Part shown: positions 31,156 to 42,750 of the stretch, piece after piece | How positions within the stretch are numbered: the stretch's first letter is position 1 | Layout: each line of letters opens with the position of its first letter | NCBI GenBank assembly: GCA_943737045.1 | Contig: CALSFV010000117.1 | Span: 115,001-179,000 of the forward strand | DNA from: Parapristionchus giblindavisi | Lineage: Eukaryota > Nematoda > Chromadorea > Rhabditida > Diplogasteridae | Length of the DNA: 64,000 nt | Direction of reading: 5' to 3' | Made by a program: the position numbers and the translations under genes | The notes under the pieces: model-generated | The model's database searches: none | Seen by the model: the letters and a program-made list of their open reading frames with translations, nothing else | What the model was told of the DNA's origin: nothing

Positions 31156-32147
31156 AAGATATTGAACTTACAATATACTTCTCTGGTAGTTGAGCAGTGA
31201 GTAGATGAACTGGTCGTTCATCCTCATCTGTCTGTACATTCACCATTCCATTCTCATCAATTCCAACAATATCCGACCACATTTCCAAGCTTGAATAATT
31301 TCCTTTAACTTCATATAATTCTATTTATTTCCACTTACTTTGTCTTTATAATATCATATGATAGATTATACATATTCACTGATATTAAATCTCCTTCCCA
31401 ATTTAAATAAAAGATCCAATTATTGAATATCACCAATCGACCATAAATCTGAAATCAAAGTAATGTAAATCGATCGAATAACTAAAACATACGTCTGGTA
31501 ATTCTTGTTTCTCCAAATATTCTTCTGAATCTGATTGATATCGACGAATGGAGGAAGATTTAAATGGATAATTAATTATACCGAATAAGAAGTTACTGGA
31601 AATTCATTTAGAGAAATTTGTTATTAAAGGATTTTTAGTTCAAATCTTACTTACTTATGTACAAGAATTCTCCAATATTTCTTTAATTCATCAATCGAAA
31701 TATTAAATTTAATTCCATTTTTAGATCGATAATCCTCATTTATGGGTATAGCAAATGAAAGATTTGGATTATTTTCTCTTTCAATGAAATAATGGAGACA
31801 ATCCCTTTTGCAAAGAACTTTTATTTCATTTTCAATCTGTAAAAAATATTAAATTAACAATTTCAGTTTCTACTTATTAAATTTTTTGTTTTTACCGTTA
31901 GAAATTCAGATATTACGATTTCTTCATTTATTAATTCTGCTAACTTTATTATTCTGTCCTAAATATTGATTTTATTGAGCTTTTCGATCTCGAAATTAAC
32001 CTCTTCGAAGAAGAACGAATTACCCACAACTCCAAATGGGGCGTCATAATCAAATTCTTGCTCTATACGATTAATTCTAAATTTAATATTTTTACATTGA
32101 AATATTTATATAATTAATTTAATTTCTGTTTGATTTTCAATAAAATC

Positions 32148-32355
32148 GCGAGAGGGTGAAAGGGAGGGAGAGAGTGAAAGGGAGGGAGAGAGGGAGAGAG
32201 GGAGAGCGAGTGAAAGGGAGGGAGAGAGGGAGAGAGGGAGAGAGGGAGAGAGGGAGAGAGGGAGAGAGAGGGAGAGAGGGAGAGAGAGGGAGAGAGGGAG
32301 AGAGATGGAGAGAGGGAGAGAGAGGGAGAGAGAGGGAGAGAGGGAGAGAGGGAGA

Positions 32356-32398
<43 letters not shown>

Positions 32399-32482
32399 GG
32401 AGAGAGGGAGAGAGGGAGAGAGGGAGAGAGGGAGAGAGGGAGAGAGGGAGAGAGGGAGAGAGGGAGAGAGGGAGAGAGGGAT
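32148..32482. repeat. GAGAGG array in intron 2 of copy B
   Basis: The longest of the four intron-2 arrays, about 335 bp of gagagg(g) units. Confidence 0.95.
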
Positions 32483-33125
32483 TTTAAAATTATTCTCTGT
32501 AGGATTATTTCGAAATTCAATATTATTACATTGAAATATAAGAAAAAGCATTCAATTTCATTATGATTTTTTTTAAATTTCAGATAAGAACAACAAACCC
32601 TTTCATCCATGTAAGGACTAAATAGGAAGAATAAAGAGAAGAACAATGAACAAATTCATCTGAAATATTCATTATAATAATCCTCTTACGAATCCCATCT
32701 TACTTTGAGAGATTTGGAAAAAAATTCCACTTTTATCAATCGAATATTCCACTCGTTTCTTAAACTCCATAATTCAACTGAAATTATAATATAAAAATTT
32801 AATTAATTAGTGAAATAAGAACAACAAGGCGAAAGAATTTAGATTCAAAATGAAAGAAAAGAAAAATTCTCCACATCTCCCTACTTCCCCAACCCTCTCT
32901 CTCAAAATCTCCCTCTCTAAATTGGGCAAATTATGAATTTTATTCGGGCAAAAGAAACTGAAATACTATGTTTTCACCAAACCCGTCTGAAGTTTGCCGT
33001 ACTGGTTTTATATTTCGCAACAATTCTTACTATCTTTTCTTTAGAAAGAAAGGATAGAAAGGAAAGGATAAATCTTGAGGATAAGAAGATTCTCCCTGTT
33101 TTGCCCCCCCCCCCCCGCTCTGCGT

Positions 33126-33474
33126 TTAAAGATGGAGGCCCTCGAATGTCTATGCTAATGTGTAACATATCGTGTATACAAAGAATAAATGATATGCAAA
33201 AAATTAGATCTTCCATGCATACATCCCGTGGCGTAGTGGTAAATGCGCTGCCTAGTTAGCGTAACCTCGTGGGTTCGAAACCTATTGCTGAACTTTCTTA
33301 TTTTCAAAATTTCCCGCCTTTGCCTGTACATCAAGCATGGATTCATTCATGATTCTAGCGATCAATAAGCTGAATTAGCATAAAATAATTAATGTACAGT
33401 ATGTAGAATAACTTTTGCTATCTTTCTGTCTTCACAGTTTGTTCACGAAAATATTCGTCGGACTCCACCTTTAA
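33126..33474. mobile_element. TTAA-flanked MITE with tRNA-like boxes, copy 2
   Basis: TTAA on both sides and ends AAAGATGGAG / CTCCACCTTT. The tRNA-like part is 33,224-33,290, with A box TGGCGTAGTGG and B box GGTTCGAAACC. The body matches copies 1 and 3. Confidence 0.85.
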
Positions 33475-33934
33475 TGTGCAGATAGGATAAAGAATTAGAA
33501 AGATGAGAAACATGTACAAGGCATTGTAGCAACTCTCGAACCAAATAAACAAGCATATTTTATACGGTAAATACAATTAAATAAATAATAATATACTTTA
33601 TATTTAAATGATCGGTCACAATTTTCGATTGAAATGAATGTTAGTAAGGAAAGGAGGAGAATAAAAGATAATAAAGATAAGAAATGGGTAAAATAATGAT
33701 GTGACTATTGATTGATAAGTCAAAACGACAAACAGAGATTATATTTCATAAGAATTCAAAGTGATTCATGCTGTTATCAAAGAGGTGAGGAAGGTTGTAA
33801 ATGAAAGATTAGAATATTAATTTCGAGTGAAATAATTTACTTTAATCATGTTGATTTTCTCGATATTTCGAATCAAATATGTTGAGTACTACACTGACGT
33901 CAAATTCTTTTTGTGATAGGCTGTCTGATGGCTC
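33475..33934. other. No gene; contains one reversed satellite unit
   Basis: 33,600-33,660 matches the left flank of the satellite at 41,447-41,500 (ttttcgattgaaatgaatgt), and carries a single ~31-bp unit in the opposite orientation. Confidence 0.6.
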
Positions 33935-34262
33935 GTTAAAAAACAGTGGAAAACCGAAATCGGCGACTTTCCACCCGTTAAAAAAGTACCCGGAAAGCCG
34001 AAAATGGAAACAGGAAATTTGAATTCGCGCAAAGCGGTGCGGCAATTCAAATTCCGACTTTCTGACAGCGAAATTCCATATTTTAGCGATCAGGAAGTTG
34101 AATTTCCATTTTAACTGCTAAAAATCACAGGCGGAAAGTCGGAATTTGAATTCCCGCACCTCTTTGCGCGCGCGCGAATTCAAATTTCGTGTTTCCATTT
34201 TCGACTTTCCAGGTACTTTTTTAACGGATGGAAAGTCGCCGATTTCGGTATTCCAATATTTT
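33935..34262. mobile_element. Foldback MITE (GGAAAGTCG type), free copy
   Basis: Arms contain gaaatcggcgactttcca and tggaaagtcgccgatttc, with aattcaaattccgactttc toward the centre. Confidence 0.75.
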
Positions 34263-34734
34263 TAAAGAGCCGTAACTGGAATTCCATAGGTAGAGATTAG
34301 TTTATTTGGAACTCAATCGTTTCATTGCCTTCTGCATATTAATTTATATATTATTGTAATTTGCTACTCTTTCATAGGATTTCCAGCCGTAGATTTAGAT
34401 GATTCTTTATTGTAAATTCGCCCAACCCCGCAGTTTTTCGTAATAGTATCAAAGCTGAGATCTAGATATCGCAGCATTCTAGTCGTTCTTCCTATTTTAT
34501 TCAATATTTATTATTTACAGAATATCGCTACTTTCTCTTGTTCAAGAATCGATAAATTATTATTATAACTTTCATCTTTGCTACCTAAGCCGTAGCATCG
34601 TATTTATGCGTACTCCACTACCTATCAGTTATCCATCAGGAATTATACTTTACTTTTGCACCGCGTAAAGTATATTATTTCTCCCTTGAAAATGTGATTT
34701 AAGTCATCGAATTCAAAGCAAAGCTAATCAATAA
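34263..34734. other. No gene recognised
   Basis: AT-rich unique-looking sequence without a supported ORF. Confidence 0.5.
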
Positions 34735-35199
34735 TGCTGTGTTCAGAACTTGGAAAATGCAAGAAAATGCGGAAAATGCTGTTCAAAAGTTCAGGTGGAA
34801 AATGCTCGAAAATGCTCGATTTTGGATCGAAAAAGATGGTTTTATACACTTTAAAAGCGTTGAACCTCGTTGTTTCATGGAAAACAGCTAACTTAGGTCA
34901 TTTATAGTATGCTGCTGAAATAAATATCGTATGATCCTTTTTTGAGCACTTTAAGCCGAAAATCAACGAAAATGCTGCGAAAAATCAACCTAGCGAGTCC
35001 ATATTTAAAATTATCACTTATCATCAATAAAATGCGTCCCTAACACTGTTTGCGACCAATAAACGTTGATATTAAACAAAAAAAACCATTAAAATATGCT
35101 TAATATCCTCGAAAATGAGCATTTTCAGAGCATTTTCCGGCTGAACTTCTGAACAGCATTTTCCGCATTTTCGTGCATTTTCAAGTTCTGAACACTGCA
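34735..35199. mobile_element. Foldback (GTGTTCAGAAC type), copy 1
   Basis: Ends GTGTTCAGAACTTGGAAAAT and its complement. The arms are full of gaaaatgc units. A sibling lies only 140 bp away at 35,338-35,800. Confidence 0.85.
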
Positions 35200-35337
35200 T
35201 AACATAGGCAGTAATAATGTACAAGGATAAGGAGTGGTCAAAGATGAACACTTCTTATTGATCGTATAAAAATCACTTGTTTTATTTGTAGAAGAGACTT
35301 TCTTGTTTTGCATGGTTCACAAACTATGCCGATCTCT

Positions 35338-35800
35338 TGTGTTCAGAACTTGGAAAATGCACGAAAATGCGGAAAATGCTGTTCAGAAGTTCAGTCGGAA
35401 AATGCTCGGAAAATGCTCATTTTCGATGTTTTTGAGCAAGTTTTATTGGGTTTTTAGTTGAATATCAACGTTTAAGGGTTGCAAACAGTGTTGCGTAAGC
35501 ATTTTATTGATGATAAGCGATAATATTAAATATGTACTCGCTACATTGATTTTTCGCAGCATTTTCATTGATTTTCGGCTCAAAGTGCTCAAAAAAGCAT
35601 CATACGATATATTTTTCAGTAGCATACTTTATAAATGACCTACATTAGTTGTTTTCAATGAAATAACGACTTTCAACGCTTTTAAAGTGTATAAAACCAT
35701 CTTTTTCAAGCCAAAATCGAGCATTTTCGGGCATTTTCCACCTGAACTTCTGAACAGCATTTTCCGCATTTTCGAGCATTTTCCAAGTTCTGAACACTGC
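35338..35800. mobile_element. Foldback (GTGTTCAGAAC type), copy 2
   Basis: Same ends and interior as copy 1. The ORFs within are read across the palindrome and are not genes. Confidence 0.85.
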
Positions 35801-36099
35801 ATTATATATCAAATAGCGAACGGCGAAGGTCAGCCGGGTTAGGTGAGAGGCATTGGAGAAACAATCGATAGTTGGACGAGATCTAGCTTTTGAGCGACTT
35901 CCGTTCCTTAGAGCCCTGTTAGTAATTTTTTTATGCAAGTACATTTTATACGCACAATACCTGCGTGTTGTGACAGACGCGTAACTCTCTAGGACGTCAT
36001 CAAGACCAATGGAGACAGAATCGACCTGTGACTGTTTTATTGTATTCCAAGATGATTGAAGAATGTCTAGTGTTGAGGACCTATCCTATTCCCTACGTA
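35801..36099. other. No gene recognised
   Basis: Short spacer between the foldback and the LTR-like repeat. Confidence 0.5.
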
Positions 36100-36378
36100 T
36101 AGATTTGTACATTGATCATCTATATCCTCTATGCATGTTGATATTGATTACAATATTGTCATTATGTAAATATATGTACGTGTGAGATCAGACTACACTC
36201 TCTCTGATCCACACACTCTCTCGTCACCTCATGCTCTCGTATCTGGCCCCGCCCACTTCTGTCTAGATAGTTATCCTATCAGTCTAGATCAGTTCTCTCT
36301 TGGACCTCGCACACGAGATGTGCCTATCTCTAGTCTTGTATTATTCTGTAATTTCCCTCGTCTGATAATAAAGCCCTA
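36100..36378 (+). repeat. LTR-like repeat with poly(A) signal, copy 2
   Basis: Uninterrupted copy containing the empty target site of the hAT-like element. It ends at aataaagccctaac, where a tRNA-like repeat begins. Confidence 0.6.
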
Positions 36379-36722
36379 ACAAGGGAATGGTCAACCATCC
36401 CCGTCAAGTTATGACTAGTGACATATACCATTCGAACCGCCATGTTATTCTGATAAGACCCCGTTGATGAGAAGACTCAAATGTTTATGCGCTTCGAGAA
36501 AATCGATGTTGAAATTCCGCCAAATTTGTGTGGTTTCCCGCACAACGCATGAGGATGGGTTGGTGAACTCTTCTATCTTCTTTCTAAGTAACGGCTTGTG
36601 TAGTGTAGTGGATAAGGTGCCCGTGTTTACTTTTGACTGTCAGGGGTTCGATCCCCCCTTGCCGCACTTTTATTTTGCTGATTTTGTTGTTGTCGAAAAA
36701 ATTGAAATGTTTTGCTGTGATA
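36379..36722 (+). repeat. tRNA-like dispersed repeat (AAGGGAATG type), single copy
   Basis: Starts aagggaatggtcaaccat and ends tgaaatgttttgctgtgat. Bases 36,597-36,667 carry an A box-like TAGTGTAGTGGATAAGG and B box GGGGTTCGATCCCC followed by TTGCCGCA. The cloverleaf is imperfect (no good anticodon stem), so it is tRNA-derived, SINE-like sequence rather than a tRNA gene. Inverted pairs of it form the foldbacks at 44,493-45,540 and 55,740-56,235. Confidence 0.7.
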
Positions 36723-36850
36723 TACAAGGCACACAAGTCCGACGGGAGATCATTGTTATCAAAGTGATAATTCGAGTCCAACTCAATCCGGATGGCCTAA
36801 TCTCTTCTTCGGACTATCCATAGTACTGCGACCAATCATTCATCACATGT
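36723..36850. repeat. Dispersed repeat RX, copy 3 (partial)
   Basis: Keeps gggagatcattgttatc and the gatggcctaatctcttcttc block. Confidence 0.65.
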
Positions 36851-36870
36851 GCGCACAATGCCAGTCGTGA

Positions 36871-37206
36871 CTAAAGGTGGTGACCCGCGAATGTTTATGC
36901 AAATTTCTTGTATCTCACTCATGCAAGTGTCAAGTGACATGCAATTAGGGTGATCACTCATCGATCCCGTAGCGCAGGGATAAATCTTCTACTAGATGGT
37001 CGCGGTTTCGAATCCTATTGCCGCACTTTGCTATATTCAAAAAGCGCGCCGTTGCCTGCGATTGCAAGCATGATTCATAAGTGACTCTAGCGATCAATAA
37101 GCCGAATTAACATAAAATAATCAGTGTATTGTACGTATAAAAACTTTTGCTAACTTTCTGTCTTCACAGTTTGTTCACGATAATATTCGCGGAAGGCCAC
37201 CTTTAA
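36871..37206. mobile_element. TTAA-flanked MITE with tRNA-like boxes, copy 3
   Basis: Right TTAA at 37,203-37,206; the left is CTAA. Inverted ends AAAGGTGG / CCACCTTT and CCGCGAATGTT / AATATTCGCGG. The tRNA-like part is 36,964-37,028, with TAGCGCAGGGATAAA and GGTTTCGAATCC. Confidence 0.85.
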
Positions 37207-37559
37207 GTGGCATAATTGGCTATCTTGGACCAGGTGGAAATGTCTCATCTACATATGACCACATACTTCGAAGATGTCTTACGGAAGGCTTTCCATCCCC
37301 CACCCTCCATAGTCAATTGGTCTTGCCCCATATTTGTTTGCACGTGTACAGTTTGTTGTAGAAATGGGTGGATGAAAATTCTCTTCGTTTTTATATTGAA
37401 CAAGCGATTGTGTAGATTTATTTATTTATATAAAACAAGATTATTGAATATAACACGGAAAAACAAAAGAATACAGGATACAAAGGAAATAAAATCTCCG
37501 AGGTTGGTTATCGATTTGACTACAAGGGTTAGGAAAAATATTCTTGGCTCAAGTATTAA

Positions 37560-40186
37560 TTATTTCTTATCATCCCATTTTGAAATCTGAAAATAGATTC
37601 AATTTATATCTCTATTATCTAAATGTGTCAATTAGAGATCCGCAAACGTGCTTTCGTTCAGAAATGATTGCTCACTAATTAATGAATGAACGCGAACGTG
37701 AACGCGCACGGTATTAATATGATAATTAAAAAATGATTCGTGCAATGTCGCGCTCTCATTCTCATTTATATCCATTGAATTAACGGTTAAAAACAACCGA
37801 TATAAGGCCTGAAAATAGCTTGAAAATGATGCCCCAATGCACGACATTGAACGGTATTATGAGTCTAAATCGCGCTGACAAGGGAACTATTTAACCTTAC
37901 CACAAAATTCTCTAATTTTGACACCCTGGCGTAAATCTACATGGAAAAAGGTTTATAAAAAGTTAGAACAAAAGTTCCACATTCGCGTTTTAAGTCCTTT
38001 TCCGGGCCACGCCAGGGTGTCAGAATTAGAGAAATTTGTGGTACGGTTAAATAGTTCCCTTGTGAATGGCTTTTCATCATTTTAATATCGAACAATACCG
38101 AACCGGTCGTTCAAATGCACGTTTACGGATCTCTAGTGCCAATTATCGCGAAAAGAGAAGAATAGAGGCGAGAGATTGTGTAAAACGAGGAGAGTTTGCC
38201 ATTTCTTTTCGTGAATTTTGAACGGAGAACTAACTCTGACTAGTAGTTTATTATATTTCTGTTGTAATTCTTTCATTTCCATTTCCATTATTCCATTTCT
38301 CTTTTCTAGTTCTTCTTTTTTCTTCTGATAATCTGCTAGGCTATTTTCAAGTAATTTTTTAGTCTTCAAAAGTTCTTCTTTCTCTTTTTGTTCAGTTTCG
38401 ACTTTTCTTTCGAGTTCTTCAATTCTCTTCTTTTTCGTATCGATCAATTTAGGCATATTAGCTTGATTCTGAAAAATAGGATATAAAATAAAAGCAAGAG
38501 AGAGAGGGAGACACTAAAAATAGAGGAAAACGGAGGGAGAGAGCGAGAAAGAGAGATATAGGAAAGTGCGAGAAAGAGAGGGAAAAGAGAGAGGAGATAA
38601 AAGAGAGAGAGAGAAAAGAGAGGGGAAAAGAGAGAGAGAGAAAGGATAGAGAGAAAAGAGAGGGGAAAAGAGAGAGAGAAAAGATAGAGAGAAAAGAGAG
38701 GGGAAAAGAGAGAGAGAGAGAGAAAAGAGAGAGAGAAAAGAGAGAGATAAAAGAGAGAGGGAGAGAGTGAAAAAGATATTGAACTTACAATATACTTCTC
38801 TGGTAGTTGAGCAGTGAGTAGATGAACTGGTCGTTCATCCTCATCTGTCTGTACATTCACCATTCTTTTCTCATCAATTCCAACAATATTCGAGTATTTT
38901 TCCAAACTTGAAAATTTAATATAACTCCATACAATTCTATTTATTTCCACTTACTTTGTCTTTATAATTTCATATGATAAATCATTCATATTCACTGATA
39001 TTAAATCTCCTTCACGATTTAAATAAAAGATCCAATTTCTGAATATCACTAATCGATAAAAAATCTGAAATCATTCTAATGTAAATCGATCGAATAACTA
39101 AACCAAACTTCTGGTAATTCTTTTTTCTCCAAATATTCTTCTGAATCTGATTGATATCGACGAATGGAGCAATAATTTTCATTTCTGGTTATACCGAATA
39201 AGAAGTTACTGGAAATTCATTTAGAGTAATTTGTTAATAAAGGATTTTTAGTTCAAATCTTACTTACTTATGTACAAGAATTCGATAATATTTCTCTAGT
39301 TCATCAATCGAAATATTAAATTTTATTCCCTTTTCAGTTCGATAATCTTCATTTATTGGAATAGCAAATGAAACATTTCTATTATTTTCTCTTTCAATTA
39401 AATAATGGAGCCAATACGCTTCAAAAAGAACTTTTATTCCATTTTCAATCTGAAAAAAAAATATTTTATTAACAATTTGAATTTCTACTTATAAAATTAT
39501 CTGTTTTTACCGTTATAAATTCAGATATTACGATTTCGTCATTTTTTAGTTCTGCTTTCTTTATCATCCTGTCCTGAATATTGAATTTATTGTACTTTTC
39601 AATCTCGAAACTAACCTCTACGAAGAAGAACGAATTACCCACAACTCCAAATGGGTCGTCATAATCAAATTGTTGCTCTATACGATTAATTCTAAATTTA
39701 ATATTTTTACAAATAATTATAAAATTAATTTCTGTTTGATTTTCAATAAAAGAGAGAGAGAGGGAGAGAGGGAGAGGGGAGAGAGGGAGAGAGGGAGAGA
39801 GGGAGAGAGGGAGAGAGGGAGAGAGGGAGAGAGGGAGAGAGGGAGAGAGGGAGAGAGGGAGAGAGGGAGAGAGGGAGTGAGGAAGAGAGGAAGGGATGGA
39901 GAGGGAGATTTTAAAATTATTCTCTGTAGGTATATTTCGAAATTCAATATTATTACATTAAAATAATAGTAATAGAAATTTAATTTCTGATTTTCAAATC
40001 ACAAAAAAAGAACAACAAACCCTTTCATCCATGTAAGGACTCTAGGGTTGTAATAAGAACAATGAACAAATTCATCTGAAATATTCATTATAATAAACCT
40101 CTTACGAATCCTCTCATACCTTGAGAGATTTGGTAGAATCCTCCCTCTTCATCAATCGAATATTCTTGACGTTTCTTAAACTCCAT
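37560..40186 (-). CDS. Ten-exon unknown gene family, copy C (apparently intact)
   Basis: I do not recognise this protein. The model (about 345 aa) joins short exons with nematode-style splice sites. Exon 1 runs from ATG 40,186 (MEFKKRQEYSIDEEGGFYQI); exon 2 gives EFVHCSYYNPRVLTWMKG and exon 3 FDYDDPFGVVGNSFFFVE. Exon 4 (DRMIKKAELKNDEIV) follows a 42-bp intron. Exon 5 gives RNVSFAIPINEDYR, exon 6 NFLFGITRNENYCSIRRYQ, exon 7 NWIFYLNREGDLISVNM and exon 8 SNIVGIDEKRMVNVQTDEDE. Exon 9 is a coiled coil opening NQANMPKLIDTKKKRIEELE, and exon 10 gives ISKWDDKK and the stop. No signal peptide or membrane helix is seen. The reading frame is kept across copies despite in-frame indels, supporting real coding. 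GA-rich arrays lie in introns 2 and 8, as in all copies. Exact exon ends are approximate. Confidence 0.65.
37635..38133. mobile_element. TA-flanked foldback in intron 9 of copy C
   Basis: Ends GAGATCCGCAAACGTGC and GCACGTTTACGGATCTC, with TA outside each. Nested inside (37,878-38,063) is another inverted repeat starting caagggaactatttaacc. Confidence 0.8.
38528..38770. repeat. GA-rich array in intron 8 of copy C
   Basis: Nearly identical to the copy B array, but without the neighbouring foldback MITE. Confidence 0.95.
39748..39910. repeat. GAGAGG array in intron 2 of copy C
   Basis: gggagagagggagaga-type units. Confidence 0.95.
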
Positions 40187-40282
40187 TATTCAACTGAAAT
40201 TATAAAATAAAAATTAAAGTAATTATGGAAATAAGAACAACAAGACGAAACAAGTCGCAAAAGTAACTAAAAGAACAATCTC

Positions 40283-40463
40283 TCTCCCACTCTCCCTCTC
40301 CCCCTCTCTCCCTCTCTCCCTCTCTCCCTCTCTCCCTCTCTCCCTCTCTCCCTCTCTCCCTCTCTCCCACTCTCCCTCTCTCCCTCTCTCCCACTCTCCC
40401 ATTCTCCCATCTCTCCCTCTCTCCCTCTCTCCCTCTCTCCCTCTCTCCCCCTCTCTCTCCCCC

Positions 40464-40494
<31 letters not shown>

Positions 40495-40517
40495 CCCTCC
40501 CTCTCCCTCTCTCTCTA
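40283..40517. repeat. CTCTCC array upstream of copy C
   Basis: ctctccct tandem repeat about 100 bp upstream of the start codon of copy C. It has opposite base composition to the intron arrays on the plus strand. Confidence 0.95.
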
Positions 40518-40753
40518 TTGAGAACGAATATACAGATGAGACTCAAGAAGAGAAATAATGAGTTTGGAAAATGCGAGACAAGATAATTTGTGAAGTAAAA
40601 GCAATCGATGGAGTCAAAGATCTTATGGCAATCAAAGAAAACAGTATCAAACGATTTATGGGCAGAGATTAAAGAGAGGCAGTGGATTTGGAACTTCTTC
40701 GGTTTCTTTCCGAATCCACTCTCATTGGAGAAAGAACTCTCATTTAATTATAT

Positions 40754-41112
40754 GGAACTTCTTCGGTTTCTGGCCACCCCCCCCCCCCCACCTAAGCTCC
40801 ATTTCGATTTTTCGATCGAATGGAGCTCCAGGGAGGGGGGGGGGGGCGAAATGCCTCTCCTCAAAATGAGAGAGCTCTGGACTGAACCGGAGAGAAGGAG
40901 TCGAATGCTTTTATAGGGGAATGGCGATGATATGAAAATTAAATTGGATTAGGAGGAGAGAGTATGGGAAAAGAGGAGACAAAATTGTCATTTCATCATT
41001 CTATGAATCATGATGCCGTTGGTTTTACTACAACCGAGATTACGCCAAATGATTGGGGGAGGAGAGAGAAGGGGGGATGAGGGAGGGGGTGGTCAGAAAC
41101 CGAATAAATACC
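40754..41112 (-). mobile_element. hAT-like TIR element with TATA promoter, copy 2
   Basis: Reversed relative to 27,936-28,355. Ends GGAACTTCTTCGGTTTCTGG and gtcagaaaccgaataaatac. The TATA (cttttatagg on the plus strand, near 40,908) and GC-rich stem-loops are retained. The 8-bp target duplication is not clear here. Confidence 0.7.
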
Positions 41113-41494
41113 ATGGATATATTTATGAAATCCAGATTGAAATGGTCAGACAAATTATGATTGCTGACAAATTCAGTGATATAAGAAATTAATAACTTTA
41201 GAGAGATGGGACGAAACTTGGTAAATAATAATCTTTTCTTTGTTACCTAAATTGATTATTATGCGGGCAAAAGAAATTGGAATAAGATTTGATGATTGAT
41301 ATGTGTACGCATAAATATGATGTTACAATTCTTGGTGGCAAAGTTGATTATTGCAATTATAATTACAAAAAAAAGAGTGAGAAGACAGGACAATCTAGTC
41401 TTACAAAGGTTACATTCTTTACAATAAAATGAATAATATTATACTTTATATTTATATGATCGTATACAATTTTCGATTGAAATGAATGTTAGAA
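41113..41494. other. AT-rich, no gene; flank shared with 33.5 kb
   Basis: 41,440-41,494 matches 33,595-33,645 and leads directly into satellite array 2. Confidence 0.55.
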
Positions 41495-41890
41495 TGCTCT
41501 TCTATTCTCCTCCTTTCCTTACTAACACTCTTCAATTCTCCTTCTTTCCTTACTAACACTCTTCTATTTTCCTCCTTTCCTTACTAACACTCTTCTATTC
41601 TCCTTATTCCTTACTAACACTTTTCTAATCTCCTCCTTTCCTTACTAACACTCTTCAATTCTCCTTCTTTCCTTACTAACACTCTTCTATTTTCCTCCTT
41701 TCCTTACTAACACTCTTCTATTCTCCTTATTTCCTTACTAACACTTTTCTAATCTCCTCCTTTCCTTACTAACACTTTTCTAATCTCCTCCTTTCCTTAC
41801 TAACACTTTTCTAATCTCCTCCTTTACTTACTAACACTCTTCTATTCTCCTCCTTTCCTTACTAACACTCTTCTATTCTCCTCCTTTCCT
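41495..41890. repeat. Satellite array 2 (~31-bp units)
   Basis: ctcctcctttccttactaac-type units related to the array at 1-790, about 12 copies with more divergence. Confidence 0.95.
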
Positions 41891-42112
41891 TGTGATGGAA
41901 GAGCTCCTAATGAGTGACCTGTGAATGTTTACAGTAGCCCTGCAGAAATGGGAACAGTTGAGGAAAAAATAAAAAGATGAATATTGTCTCTTATTTTCTC
42001 TAGAAGAAATGAATTAGTCCATTGTATAACAAAATTGCTGAAAAAAATGAAATATAATAAATAAAAATACATGAAATTCGGGCCTCGCTAGATAGTCGAG
42101 TACGTACTATGG

Positions 42113-42750
42113 TATTTCCAAACTAGTAGTTTACTTACGTTACGTCACAGACTAGCAGTTTGCTGTTAGTTTACTACTAGTGAAAGAACATTTGACGAAA
42201 TGCATTACCGTATTATACACCATTGCTGTGCATTTTACGTTTTACGATTTTACGAATTTTACGATTTTACGACATTTTTCGTAAAATTTTTACGTCGTAA
42301 AATTTTACGAAATGTTGAAAATTTTACGAATCGAAAAATATTACAAAAAAACTGAATAATCGGCGAAATTATTGACAATAATTGGCGGAAAGGCAATCTT
42401 TGGAGATGTATACATAATTTTCTACAAGTTTTTAGCGAAAATTTCTTGCTTATCGTCTGCCCCTTGCATAAGAGAGTCGTTTACCAACATTCACTTGTTT
42501 CATATCTTTTATCACGAAATACATTTGGAACAATTTCTTATGAATTTGGCTCAAAATGTTTTACGAAAGTTTTACGAATTTTACGAGAAAAAAAGTCGTA
42601 AAATTACGTTTTACGAAAATTTTACGAAAAGATTTTACGCACAGCCCCGCACACCACTTCTAGTAAACTTACGTTTAACTAGAAGTAGACTTGCAAGTCT
42701 AAGTATAGTGGGAATGATAAGTAAACTACTAGTTTGAAAATACCAGAGTA
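42113..42750. mobile_element. MITE with TTTTACGA-rich interior
   Basis: Inverted ends around aaactagtagtttactta (42,120) and taagtaaactactagtttga (42,719). The interior repeats ttttacga in both orientations. Confidence 0.65.

Larger units (their letters stand above)
29507..32770 (-). pseudogene. Ten-exon gene family, copy B (premature stop)
   Basis: Start MEFKKRVEYSID at 32,770, stop ILKWDEKK at 29,507. Exons 1-8 read open and conserved: DEFVHCSSLYSSYLVLTWMK, GVVGNSFFFEE, NLSFAIPINEDYRSKNG, NFLFGIINYPFKSSSIRRYQ, NWIFYLNWEGDLISV and DIVGIDENGMVNVQT. The coiled-coil exon 9 is shorter than in copies C and E. It has a TAA in MEI* (near 30,342) where the others read MEMEM, removing about 22 residues if translated. 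A 0.63-kb foldback sits in intron 9 and a MITE in intron 8. It could still make a truncated protein. Confidence 0.7.
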
